This document shows, in pieces, positions 1 through 6,636 of a stretch of 8,571 bases of DNA; within the stretch, counting starts at the first letter, position 1, and each line of letters opens with the position of its first letter. The notes under the pieces were generated by a model. That model was not told the origin of the DNA. It worked only from the letters and a program-made list of their open reading frames with translations, and ran no database searches. The translations under genes were made by a program, and so were the position numbers. Source of the stretch: Chloroflexi bacterium RBG_16_64_32 (GTDB lineage Bacteria; Chloroflexota; Dehalococcoidia; SM23-28-2; RBG-16-64-32); assembly GCA_001795235.1 (NCBI GenBank), contig MGNZ01000158.1:1-8571 (forward strand). Direction: 5' to 3'.

Positions 1-51
1 GTGGCTGATCGCCTGATGGGCGCCCTGCAGCGCCGCATGAGGATGCGCTAG
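1..51 (+). CDS. 3' end of a truncated upstream phage gene
   Basis: Frame 1 is open from the first base and ends at TAG (49-51). The visible C-terminus is ADRLMGALQRRMRMR, a basic tail that could be the end of a helix. The stop codon directly abuts the GTG start of the tail hub gene, and the hub's ribosome binding site (GAGGA, 39-43) lies inside this reading frame, so the two are probably co-transcribed. By position this would be a tail gene, but 16 codons are too few to assign a family. The gene starts outside the window. Confidence 0.55.
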   Translation: MADRLMGALQRRMRMR

Positions 52-2001
52 GTGCCGACGGCGACGATCCTGGCCAAGCTCGACCTGGCGGCGGACCGGA
101 CGTTCACGACGGACATCAGCGCCTACCTCGTCGACCCGCAGGACCTGGGGGTGGACGGCCTCGGGCGCGAGGGCGACATGGACGCGGCGGGGCCGTCGCG
201 CTGCCAGGTGCTCGTCGACAATGCCGACGGCCGGTTCAGCACCAAGAACAGCGGTTCGCCCTACTACCCCAACCTCAAGCCCGGCGTTCTGATCAGGGTC
301 CAGGTTCCCTGGAACGCCGTAACCTACGACTATTTCCTGGGGATCGTGACCGAGATCGAGGTTCTGCCGATGCCAAGCGACAAGCTGGCGCGGCTGACCT
401 GCATCGACATGATGGCCGTCCTGGCCGCCACAGACACGCGGTTGGCCGCGATGGAGAACCAGTACACGGGGGTGATAATCGATCGCCTGCTGGACGGCGC
501 CGAGGGGGAGCTGGTCAGCAACCCACGATTCGAGAAGGACCTGACGGGCTACAGCGCCATCGGTGGCGCCAGTGCCCCGGTCCGGGTGACGGTCGGCGAT
601 ATGCTGCACCTCCCTGCGGCGATGACCGTCACCGTCTCCAACGCCGCCGGCTCGGGCTGGCGCTATGACATCACGAGCAAGACGGCGGCAGGCCAGAAGG
701 TCACGGCCGCCGCCTACGTCCGTGCCGAGGCGGACGCGGACGTAGGTAAGACAGTCGTGGCCCGCATCGCCGACAACGGCGGCGTGCGCGCCACCAGCGG
801 CGTCGTCACTCTGACGGCGAGCTACCAGAGGGTGGTCGTCTCGGGCACCTTCGACGGGGCCTCAACAGCCCGCTACGTTGATGTCGTCACCAACGCTGCC
901 CAGGGCGTCTTCACCTTCCGCACCGGCGCCAGCCACGCCGTAGCAGCCGTCGCCGCAATCCCCCGCGCCACCGACAAGGGCATCGCCACCATCGAACGGG
1001 CCTACTACCCGCGGACGCCGGCGCTGGCGGCGATCCAGGAGATAAGGGACAACGAACTGGGCGGGCTGTTCTTCTTCGATGCCGCTGGGGTGGCCACGTT
1101 TCAAGACCGTTCACATCGTTTCAGGGAGGCACACTCACGGACATCGCAGGCCACGATCGCCGAGAAGTTCACAGCGATCAGCTACCGAGAATCGCTCGAC
1201 GACCGGCTTTCCGAGGTGCGGTTCTACTACGGGCGCTGGGACGTGGGGGCGCAGGCAACCGTCTTCTCGCTCATTCCAGCGCCAAGAGCGATTCCAGCGA
1301 ACGGCAGTCTCACCATCGAGATCAGTTACGGCGGCGGCCTGGTCCGAAACACCGTCGTTCCCGTAGCCAACACCCACTGGAAGGCAAACTCTCTCCCCGA
1401 CGGCACGGGCAGCGATGACAGCGGCAGCCTGACGTTTACGTTCCAGGACTTCGGTGGCGCCGCCGAAGCGAAGTTCACGAACAGCCTGAGCAGGGCCGTC
1501 TACCTGACCATGCTCGATGTCATCGGTACGCCCGTGCGCCCGGCCTCCGATGAGGTGCTGGCGACAGCGACACCGACGACGCCGCCGCCGCTCTCCAATC
1601 CGCTCGTCCATACCTACCCGCTCCAGACGAGCGAGCCGCACGTCCAGGCCTGGGCGGACTACCACGCCAAACGGCACGGCGATACGCAGCGTGAGCAGAT
1701 CTCCATCGTCATCGACGCCCCCTGGCCGGATGCGGCGACGGACACCCTGATGGCGCAGGTCCTGGACCTGGATATCAGCGACCGGATCACGATCAGCGAC
1801 ACGACGTTTCCCTTCGGCTCGAAGGTCAACGGCGACTACTACGTCGATTCGATCTCGCGGCGCGTTGTCGCCGAGCAGGGCGGGGCCCGGCGGGCTGAGG
1901 CCGCACTGAGAGTGTCGCCGGTGGACCTGGACTATTGGATTTTGGGCACCGGCAAGCTCGATGACAGCGCCGGTGTAGACAATGCGAGGTTGGCAGTCTA
2001 A
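52..2001 (+). CDS. Phage tail hub / minor tail protein with inserted carbohydrate-binding-like domain
   Basis: A 649-residue structural protein, probably at the tail tip. Residues 1-152 are beta-rich and resemble the first part of siphophage tail hub proteins: LVDNADGRFS near 54-63, then a YDYFLGIVTEIE strand pair. Residues 153-300 look like an inserted jelly-roll module of the CBM4/9 kind, opening with LVSNPRFEKDLTGYS and ending in alternating strands. The hub-like fold resumes at about 305 (YYPRTPALAAIQEIRDNELG, then FFFDAAGVATFQDR). A Pro/Thr-rich stretch at 505-517 precedes a conserved-looking C-terminal segment (YYVDSISRRV near 596-605). The GTG start is supported by GAGGA eight bases upstream and by direct contact with the previous stop. 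The next gene overlaps the stop by one base (TAATG). The hub role is inferred from layout and segment style; a general minor tail protein is the alternative. The insert may bind cell-surface glycan. Confidence 0.75.
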   Translation: MPTATILAKLDLAADRTFTTDISAYLVDPQDLGVDGLGREGDMDAAGPSRCQVLVDNADGRFSTKNSGSPYYPNLKPGVLIRVQVPWNAVTYDYFLGIVTEIEVLPMPSDKLARLTCIDMMAVLAATDTRLAAMENQYTGVIIDRLLDGAEGELVSNPRFEKDLTGYSAIGGASAPVRVTVGDMLHLPAAMTVTVSNAAGSGWRYDITSKTAAGQKVTAAAYVRAEADADVGKTVVARIADNGGVRATSGVVTLTASYQRVVVSGTFDGASTARYVDVVTNAAQGVFTFRTGASHAVAAVAAIPRATDKGIATIERAYYPRTPALAAIQEIRDNELGGLFFFDAAGVATFQDRSHRFREAHSRTSQATIAEKFTAISYRESLDDRLSEVRFYYGRWDVGAQATVFSLIPAPRAIPANGSLTIEISYGGGLVRNTVVPVANTHWKANSLPDGTGSDDSGSLTFTFQDFGGAAEAKFTNSLSRAVYLTMLDVIGTPVRPASDEVLATATPTTPPPLSNPLVHTYPLQTSEPHVQAWADYHAKRHGDTQREQISIVIDAPWPDAATDTLMAQVLDLDISDRITISDTTFPFGSKVNGDYYVDSISRRVVAEQGGARRAEAALRVSPVDLDYWILGTGKLDDSAGVDNARLAV

Positions 2002-2852
2002 TGGCTGATAGCTGGAACCCCCTGACGCCCCAAACCTTCGCTGTCGATGAGATCGTCTCCGCCGCGAAGCTGAACCAGGAACTGCGCGACAGGATACAGG
2101 CGCTGTTCAACGGCCTGGTCGGCGACGGGAGCGCCGATTTGGATGTGGTCCACCGTCACAAGAGCGGCACATTCGCGGCTCGCCCCGCTGCCGGCAGCGC
2201 CGGGCGACTCTATCGCGCTACTGATACCGGCGCCATCTTCTGGGACGATGTCACTGCCTGGCGTCACCTATCGGGCCGAGGCTTTTACGATGGATTCGAC
2301 CGGGCGGACAGCACGACCCTCGGTAGCGCCGAGAGTGGCCACGCTTGGACGGAGAGTGTCGGCAACGCCGAGATCGTCACCAAGACCCTACGGGCGATCA
2401 CTGATAGCATTGCCACCATCGATAGCGGCGCTTTGCTGGAGACAGCGCATTTTATGGCTACCTTCGACACAGGCAGCGTCGCTGGCAATGTCGATCTCGG
2501 TCTGGTGCTGCGCTTCGTGGACTCCAACAATTATCTGTTCTGTCATCAACTCGCAGCGACCAATCAGTTCCTGCTCAAGAAGGTTGTCGCCGGTGTCGCC
2601 ACGACCCTGGCGTCTAGCTCCTACACGGCTCCTGCCAGCACTACCCATTACATCGAGGTTTTCCTGCGGGGCAACTTAGTCATCTGCCGTATTACTAATG
2701 CTGTCGGTGTTCCTCAGGCTCAACTTCAAGCAGATGTCGTGGCCGATACCGTAACGCCCTTCGCTACCGCTACTCGTTGTGGGGCGAGACTGTTCAATGA
2801 GGGTGTTACGGGTGACGTACTACACGGTCTCAACGTAGTGTTCAATGTCTAA
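2001..2852 (+). CDS. Tail fibre-like protein with a C-terminal beta-sandwich domain
   Basis: A 283-residue protein that starts on the last base of the previous stop (TAATG); a weak GAGG lies 11 bases upstream. Residues 1-42 form a short attachment-like segment (FAVDEIVSAAKLNQELRDRI) of a type common at the start of phage fibre and appendage proteins. Residues 55-92 carry the recurrent phage motif AAGSAGRLYRATDTGAIFWD. From about residue 95 the phrase YDGFDRADSTTLGSAESGHAW opens a LamG-like or jelly-roll beta-sandwich that runs to the C-terminus. Such folds often bind carbohydrate, so a receptor-recognition role on the tail tip is likely but inferred. Codon use is less GC-biased than in the hub gene, with many T- and A-ending codons, which suggests separate acquisition. 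It overlaps the next gene by eight bases. Confidence 0.7.
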   Translation: MADSWNPLTPQTFAVDEIVSAAKLNQELRDRIQALFNGLVGDGSADLDVVHRHKSGTFAARPAAGSAGRLYRATDTGAIFWDDVTAWRHLSGRGFYDGFDRADSTTLGSAESGHAWTESVGNAEIVTKTLRAITDSIATIDSGALLETAHFMATFDTGSVAGNVDLGLVLRFVDSNNYLFCHQLAATNQFLLKKVVAGVATTLASSSYTAPASTTHYIEVFLRGNLVICRITNAVGVPQAQLQADVVADTVTPFATATRCGARLFNEGVTGDVLHGLNVVFNV

Positions 2853-4164
2853 CATCCCCCGCGAAGACCTACTCCGCCGCCGATCACGCGCCGCCTTGCC
2901 CAGCCGCAGCGTCCGTGCGCAGAAGCTGGTGGAAGGCGAGATCGACGCCGGCTTGCTTCAAGGCAAGACTGCGAATCTGACCGATTTGGCCGAGGGGCAG
3001 GCCGTTGGCTTGGTTGACGGCAAACTGGCACCGCTAGACCTAGTCGAAGCCGATGCGACGGCGATCCATAGGGGTGCCGCAGGCGAGATAGCAACCATCC
3101 CCGAGAAGGTGACGCCGGCTGCCGCTGACCTGCTGGTTATCGAGGACTCGGCGGCGGCCAACGTCAAGAAGCGGGTGCAGGTGGGGAACCTTCCCGGCGG
3201 CGGCGGCGGTGGCTCTGTTGCCACGGATGTTATCTGGGATGCTGACGGCGACCTTGCGGTAGGGTCTGGTCCGGATACAGCAGCGCGGCTTGCGAGAGGT
3301 GCAGCTAGTTCTGTACTTCAGCCAAGTGGAACAACGCTTGCTTGGACGACGACTCCAACTATAGCGGGCCTCCTGACTCTTAACGCCGGCCTCAAGCTCG
3401 CCGCCGCCCAGCAGGTCCAGGACAGCGGCGGCACCGGCCGCATCCTCCTCGCCACCGCCACGCCGCACCTCACCCTCACCGGCGACCTCCGCGTAAGCGG
3501 CGGTTTCGTCGGCATCAACACCGCACCCGACCCAGTCCGCCGCCTCAAAGTCCTGGAGTCTGGCGCCCCCACCGCAGCGCAGGCCATCGCCGAGTTCACG
3601 ACCTCCGGTCTCACCCTTAACACCGGCATCGGCCTCACCGCCCTCATCGGCGTACCCCTCGTCACCGTCGCCGCCGCCGCCGCAGCCGGAGACCTGATCG
3701 CCCTCAACTTCTCGTTCGGCGCCACCGGCGGCACCGGCGGCGGCACCATGAGCGTCGCTAGGGGCATAGACATCCGGACCTTCTTCCCGAACTGGAACGG
3801 CGCTCTCGCCGAGCTCACCGGCATCTACCTAGCGAACCAGGCCATCAGCGGCGCCGGCTCCGTTGCCCTCGCCACCGGCATCTACATCCCCAACTGGGGC
3901 GACGACGGCCAGGTAGTCGACTACTACGGCCTGCGCATCGGCAACCCCACCCTAAACACCGGCTTCCGCCGCCTGATCGAGGCAGGCCCGGCCACGCCCA
4001 ACCTCCGCCTTGAGGGCAACGCCCCCTCCAACCCCGGCGCAGGCCTGGGCCGCTCCCAGCTCTTGCTCGCGTTCAACGAGAACGGGACCGTCACCCTGCG
4101 CCGCGTCGAGCACAAGTCTGGCACAGCCCTAGTCGCCGGAGATAAGGTGCTCGTAGCCATCTAG
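2845..4164 (+). CDS. Tail fibre-like protein with repeated beta-strand C-terminal region
   Basis: A 439-residue protein starting inside the previous gene (ATGTCTAA overlap). No good Shine-Dalgarno site is visible, so translation is probably coupled. Residues 20-65 contain the pattern RSVRAQKLVEGEIDAG. Residues 86-120 contain TPAAADLLVIEDSAA followed by KKRVQVGNLP and a six-glycine linker, both typical of phage fibre shafts. Residues 128-167 and VGINTAPDPVRRLKV at 222-236 are also fibre-like. Four G-[IL]-x-[IL] strand motifs lie at G307, G326, G345 and G362, spaced 19, 19 and 17 residues, which suggests a beta-solenoid or beta-prism in a trimeric fibre. There is no obvious catalytic or chaperone domain. 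Codon use changes sharply near nt 3370 (residue 176), consistent with a chimeric gene. Role: distal adhesion, inferred. Confidence 0.7.
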   Translation: MSNIPREDLLRRRSRAALPSRSVRAQKLVEGEIDAGLLQGKTANLTDLAEGQAVGLVDGKLAPLDLVEADATAIHRGAAGEIATIPEKVTPAAADLLVIEDSAAANVKKRVQVGNLPGGGGGGSVATDVIWDADGDLAVGSGPDTAARLARGAASSVLQPSGTTLAWTTTPTIAGLLTLNAGLKLAAAQQVQDSGGTGRILLATATPHLTLTGDLRVSGGFVGINTAPDPVRRLKVLESGAPTAAQAIAEFTTSGLTLNTGIGLTALIGVPLVTVAAAAAAGDLIALNFSFGATGGTGGGTMSVARGIDIRTFFPNWNGALAELTGIYLANQAISGAGSVALATGIYIPNWGDDGQVVDYYGLRIGNPTLNTGFRRLIEAGPATPNLRLEGNAPSNPGAGLGRSQLLLAFNENGTVTLRRVEHKSGTALVAGDKVLVAI

Positions 4165-4168
4165 GAGG
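4163..4168 (+). promoter_or_regulatory. Strong Shine-Dalgarno AGGAGG before the 94-residue gene
   Basis: AGGAGG overlaps the TAG stop of the tail fibre gene and sits eight bases before ATG at 4177. It fixes that start and shows translation of the small gene does not depend on coupling. Confidence 0.8.
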
Positions 4169-4176
4169 ACACCCAC

Positions 4177-4461
4177 ATGCCACGCCTCATCATCACCGTC
4201 GACGGCAAGACCTACAACCTCCCCGACGCCGCCGTCCCCAAGCTCCAGGTCCAGGTTGACCGCAACAACGCCGCCAACAACACGGCGCTCCCCCTTGGCG
4301 ACTGGCTTGCCCTCCACCTGCAGGAAGTCGCCATCGCCCCCGAGCTCAGCGCCGCCATCGACAGCCTGCGCAAGCAACAGGAGGCCGACGCCAACGCCGC
4401 CCTAACGGCGGCCATCGCCGCCGCCCGCGACGAGCTCCTGGCCGCCCTGGCTACGCCATGA
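4177..4461 (+). CDS. Small phage protein of unknown function (94 residues)
   Basis: I do not recognise a family. Residues 1-30 are strand-like (MPRLIITVDGKTYNLPDA). From about residue 45 the protein is helical, with an alanine-rich amphipathic C-terminus (ELSAAIDSLRKQQEAD, then AALTAAIAAARDELLAAL) that could form a coiled coil. There is no signal peptide or membrane segment. It has a perfect AGGAGG site and overlaps the endolysin gene by four bases (ATGA). The position between tail fibre and endolysin genes would fit a fibre-associated or assembly protein, or a lysis accessory; the sequence does not decide. Confidence 0.75.
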   Translation: MPRLIITVDGKTYNLPDAAVPKLQVQVDRNNAANNTALPLGDWLALHLQEVAIAPELSAAIDSLRKQQEADANAALTAAIAAARDELLAALATP

Positions 4462-5330
4462 CTGACCTCCTGCGCGTCGTGGACTATTCAAAATTTCAAG
4501 GCACCGTCAGCCGCGCCTCTCACCGGGCGATGCGGGAAGACGGGATCGCTGGCGTCGTCGTCGGCCTCTGGCATGGCCTGGACGCCAACCCCTACGCCCT
4601 GAACTCGCTCGCCAACGCGAAGGACGAAGGGCTGCTGCGGGGCGGCTACGTAGTCGTCAACGACCGGCCAGGGCGCGACGCGGTCCGGGCGGCGCAGCAG
4701 GTCGCGGGCGGCCACTGGCCCCAACTGTTCGGCGTGGCCATCGATGTTGAGATCAGGGGCGTGACGGAGGCGATCCTGGCTGACGCCTTCGATGAGGTGG
4801 AGCGGCTGGGGCAGCGTCCCTTCCTCTACACCGGCAACTGGTTCTGGAACTGGTGGGCGCTGGAGCTGGGGCACTTTCCCGACGCCAGCCGCTATGGCGC
4901 CTGGATCGCCGTCTACAACGGCATCGCCGACTTGACCTCAGTCCCGCCGCGCCCCGGCTACGGGCCCATCGTCGGGCACCAGTACCGGGGCAGCACTTCG
5001 GCTTACGGAACGACCGTGGACTTCAACGTGTTCAATGCGGCGTGGGCCAGGGCGTGGCCGCAACCGCCACCAGTAGCAGAGGAGGACGACATGCCACTGA
5101 CAGACGAGGACAAGGCTGACATCCGCCGCATCATGGAGACGGTCTTCTCTGAGTTCATGCAGGAGAACATCCGAAGCATCGTTGCCCAGGAGCTGGGTAT
5201 CGTCCCGCGCTATGAGGGTGCGCCAGCGCAGCCTACGGCCCTTGACCTCATCAAGGTCGCTGTAGGTGTAGAAGAGGCCGCCATTGCAAAGGCTGTGCGG
5301 GCCGAGTTCGAGACCGATCCGCTGAAGTAG
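4458..5330 (+). CDS. Endolysin: GH25 family muramidase with C-terminal extension
   Basis: A 290-residue lysozyme predicted to cut the N-acetylmuramic acid to N-acetylglucosamine bond in host peptidoglycan at lysis. GH25 landmarks appear in order: D9 in VVDYSKFQG, the DxE pair D96/E98 in FGVAIDVEIRG, an aromatic barrel strand FLYTGNWFWNWW (122-133), AWIAVYNG (148-155), and D188 in HQYRGSTSAYGTTVDFNVFN. These match the four catalytic acids known in GH25 enzymes such as Cpl-1. A proline-rich linker (201-206) and acidic stretch lead to residues 212-290, a mostly helical domain that may bind the wall or oligomerise. There is no signal peptide, so export should depend on a holin. The ATG overlaps the preceding stop (ATGA), with no clear Shine-Dalgarno site; coupling is likely. 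A strong internal ribosome binding site precedes Met212. Confidence 0.9.
   Translation: MTDLLRVVDYSKFQGTVSRASHRAMREDGIAGVVVGLWHGLDANPYALNSLANAKDEGLLRGGYVVVNDRPGRDAVRAAQQVAGGHWPQLFGVAIDVEIRGVTEAILADAFDEVERLGQRPFLYTGNWFWNWWALELGHFPDASRYGAWIAVYNGIADLTSVPPRPGYGPIVGHQYRGSTSAYGTTVDFNVFNAAWARAWPQPPPVAEEDDMPLTDEDKADIRRIMETVFSEFMQENIRSIVAQELGIVPRYEGAPAQPTALDLIKVAVGVEEAAIAKAVRAEFETDPLK
5080..5090 (+). promoter_or_regulatory. Internal ribosome binding site within the endolysin gene
   Basis: AGGAGG at 5080-5085, a five-base spacer, then in-frame ATG at 5091 (Met212 of the endolysin). This is a better initiation signal than that of the full-length start. It would yield a separate 79-residue C-terminal product beginning MPLTDEDKADIRR. 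The same bases also encode the acidic linker (AEEDD), so chance cannot be excluded. Confidence 0.55.
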
Positions 5331-5380
5331 CGATGGAAGCGCAGAGCCGCCGCGCTCGGCCCCGTCGGAGGGCGCAAGAC

Positions 5381-5545
5381 ATGATCGCGCCAGGCAGCGA
5401 GCCTATCCCGCTGCACGAGAGCGACCACGGGGCGCTGTGGCAGGCGATCCGTGGCGTTGAGGCGAAGGTGAACTACATACTTGGCATACTGGCCGTCATC
5501 CTGCCGCTTACCCTCGCTGTGCTGGCTGCCGTGGTGTTGAAGTGA
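5381..5545 (+). CDS. XhlA-like small membrane protein, lysis-associated
   Basis: With the preferred start this is 54 residues. An amphipathic helix at 12-31 (HESDHGALWQAIRGVEAKVN) is followed by one membrane segment at about 32-52 and a terminal Lys. This layout is that of the XhlA/hemolysin-XhlA family, whose members help place or activate phage lysis proteins at the membrane. The ATG at 5381 has GGAGG nine bases upstream (5367-5371). An upstream in-frame ATG at 5333 would add 16 Arg-rich residues but lacks a Shine-Dalgarno site, though it lies only two bases after the endolysin stop. The following gene's ribosome binding site starts at this gene's stop. Family assignment rests on topology and the helix pattern, not on a diagnostic motif. 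Confidence 0.7.
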   Translation: MIAPGSEPIPLHESDHGALWQAIRGVEAKVNYILGILAVILPLTLAVLAAVVLK

Positions 5546-5555
5546 AGGAGGAGAC

Positions 5556-5750
5556 ATGACGGAGGCGATTCTCAAGCTGGCCCGTGGGCTCGTGCGGCCC
5601 CTCGCGTTGCTAGCTATCGTCGGGGGCGTGGTCGGCTTCCTAGCGGTCGGCAAGGTGGAGGAAGCGAAGTTCCTGGCGGGCTTCGGCGGGCCCATCCTTG
5701 GCTTCTACTTCCTCGAGCGGAAAGTCCGTCACGACAACGGCAGCGCGTGA
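5556..5750 (+). CDS. Holin-like two-segment membrane protein
   Basis: A 64-residue protein with AGGAGG at 5546-5551, four bases before the ATG. Two hydrophobic stretches are visible: about 14-32 (RPLALLAIVGGVVGFLAVG) and about 38-53 (AKFLAGFGGPILGFYF). The polar turn between them is VEE-containing and the C-terminus is charged (ERKVRHDNGS). Size, two-helix topology, glycine-rich membrane segments and position just after an endolysin fit a small (class II-like) holin that would let the endolysin reach the wall. No family signature proves this; it could be another membrane accessory of lysis. It overlaps the next gene by four bases (GTGA). Confidence 0.65.
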   Translation: MTEAILKLARGLVRPLALLAIVGGVVGFLAVGKVEEAKFLAGFGGPILGFYFLERKVRHDNGSA

Positions 5751-5962
5751 GAGCTGACCTCCCCTGCCCCCGCTGCGGTGGCAACCTGCTGCCAGACACA
5801 CTCGGCGAGGGGGACCTGTGCTGTCTCCAGTGCTCGCGGCGCTACAACCTCATCGAGAGCCGCCTGGAGCCCGCGCAGCTTGCCTTCGAGGCGCTGCCCA
5901 GCCCCCGGCGCGGCTGCCGTAATAAAGTAAAACGCCTGCGGCTTTCCTTGCCCGACGGCTAA
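5747..5962 (+). CDS. Small zinc-ribbon protein
   Basis: A 71-residue protein starting at GTG, overlapping the previous stop (GTGA). Two CxxC pairs, C7/C10 (CPRCGG) and C26/C29 (CLQC) with C25 adjacent, separated by 15 residues, form a likely zinc-ribbon knuckle pair. The motif is followed by RRYN, which is common in short ribbon proteins. The C-terminal third is basic (RRGCRNKVKRLRLS), so nucleic-acid contact is possible. It is the last gene of the + strand operon, 11 bases from the stop of a convergent gene, and its 3' end overlaps a hairpin that probably terminates the opposite transcript. No specific function is apparent; such proteins are frequent as small phage ORFs. Confidence 0.7.
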   Translation: MRADLPCPRCGGNLLPDTLGEGDLCCLQCSRRYNLIESRLEPAQLAFEALPSPRRGCRNKVKRLRLSLPDG

Positions 5963-5983
5963 GGAAGGTTGGCTTACGCAGGC
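5919..5983 (-). terminator. Probable intrinsic terminator of the - strand gene cluster at the convergence point
   Basis: Outer stem GCCTGCG (5934-5940) pairs with CGCAGGC (5977-5983). An inner stem TTCCTT (5944-5949) pairs with AAGGAA (5961-5966), with an asymmetric internal loop between them. Read on the - strand, the hairpin is followed by GTTTTACTTTATTA, an interrupted U-tract. The + strand side has no T-run, so it should act mainly on leftward transcription. It contains both convergent stop codons. Confidence 0.55.
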
Positions 5984-6636
5984 ACGTAGCCCCGCGCCCT
6001 GGCCCACGCTAGCGACTTCGCATCGACCGCCCCCGCCGCCTCCGCCGCCGCCAGTACGTCGCCGGCCACCGCCAGCACCCCCACGATCTCCCACGCCGCT
6101 GCCATCGCTCTGAGCATCGCGCCCTCCCCGCCGGCGATCTCCATGGCCAGCTTCTGTCCCTCGCCCTCGTGCCTCCAACCCTGCCCCAGCCGCAATCGAG
6201 CCTGTCCCTTGATGCAGGCCGCCGTCACGATGTCCAACATCGTCCCGCCCAGCGGCTCGTACTGCGCGAGCATGGGCAGCGCCACCCCGACACGCGACAG
6301 CCAATCGGAGTACCGCACGCTCACAGCACCGAGGGCGCGGTCCAGGACGCGGCTGATACGGGCGTTGGGATAGTCGCGGGGATGCGACCCGCCCACAACG
6401 ATGTAGGCGGCCGTCTCCGGGCCCGCCGGTAGCTGCTCGCCCGGACTCAGGTCCTCCAGCTCGTAGCCGTCCTCCGACAGCCCCGCCAGCGCCGCGAGGA
6501 TGCTCTTCTGGGCCTGGTGGAACTGATCATGGACGATCGCGCCGAGTGGGTACGAGCGTTGCCTGGCCTCCGACTGACCGCCGACGACGCTCACCACCAG
6601 GCGGGCGTAGGTGTCGTGCTGTCCCAGCGCCCTCAC
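5974..6636 (-). CDS. Hypothetical protein, 220 residues, last gene of - strand cluster
   Basis: I do not recognise this protein. The start is GTG at 6636, overlapping the preceding stop as GTGA, with GGAGGAG five bases upstream; an in-frame start further out at 6681 lacks this support. Residues 1-35 contain a strand-like YARLVVSVVGG; 35-55 is helical (HDQFHQAQKSILAALAGL). Residues 56-85 are acidic, then strand-like (ETAAYIVVGGSHPRDYP). The C-terminal half is alanine-rich helix (AMAAAWEIVGVLAVAGDVLA at 178-197) ending WARARGYVPA. The hydrophobic part of the last helix is interrupted by charge, so a membrane segment is doubtful. No catalytic motif is evident. Co-translation with the 88-residue gene suggests related roles. 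Confidence 0.7.
   Translation of the reverse strand: MRALGQHDTYARLVVSVVGGQSEARQRSYPLGAIVHDQFHQAQKSILAALAGLSEDGYELEDLSPGEQLPAGPETAAYIVVGGSHPRDYPNARISRVLDRALGAVSVRYSDWLSRVGVALPMLAQYEPLGGTMLDIVTAACIKGQARLRLGQGWRHEGEGQKLAMEIAGGEGAMLRAMAAAWEIVGVLAVAGDVLAAAEAAGAVDAKSLAWARARGYVPA

Noticed and set aside
1135..1677. Long antisense open frame (180 codons) opposite the tail hub gene
   Set aside because: It lies wholly within a well-supported gene, has no ribosome binding site, and its product is low-complexity Arg/Val-rich, typical of a GC-rich shadow frame.
3196..3215. GGC repeat run in the tail fibre gene, considered as a microsatellite or phase-variation tract
   Set aside because: It encodes a glycine linker, changes in whole codons would not switch the frame, and it is too short to suggest programmed variation.
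3318..3824. Antisense open frame (168 codons) opposite the tail fibre gene
   Set aside because: The translation is Arg/Pro/Val-rich with no domain pattern; it mirrors the C-ending codons of the real gene.
5333..5380. Upstream ATG extending the XhlA-like protein by 16 residues
   Set aside because: The extra residues are Arg-rich and there is no Shine-Dalgarno site, while the ATG at 5381 has GGAGG at a good distance. Coupling to the endolysin stop keeps it possible.
5729..6304. Antisense frame (191 codons) across the convergent junction
   Set aside because: It overlaps four better-supported features, and its product is a Gly/Arg-rich, low-complexity string.
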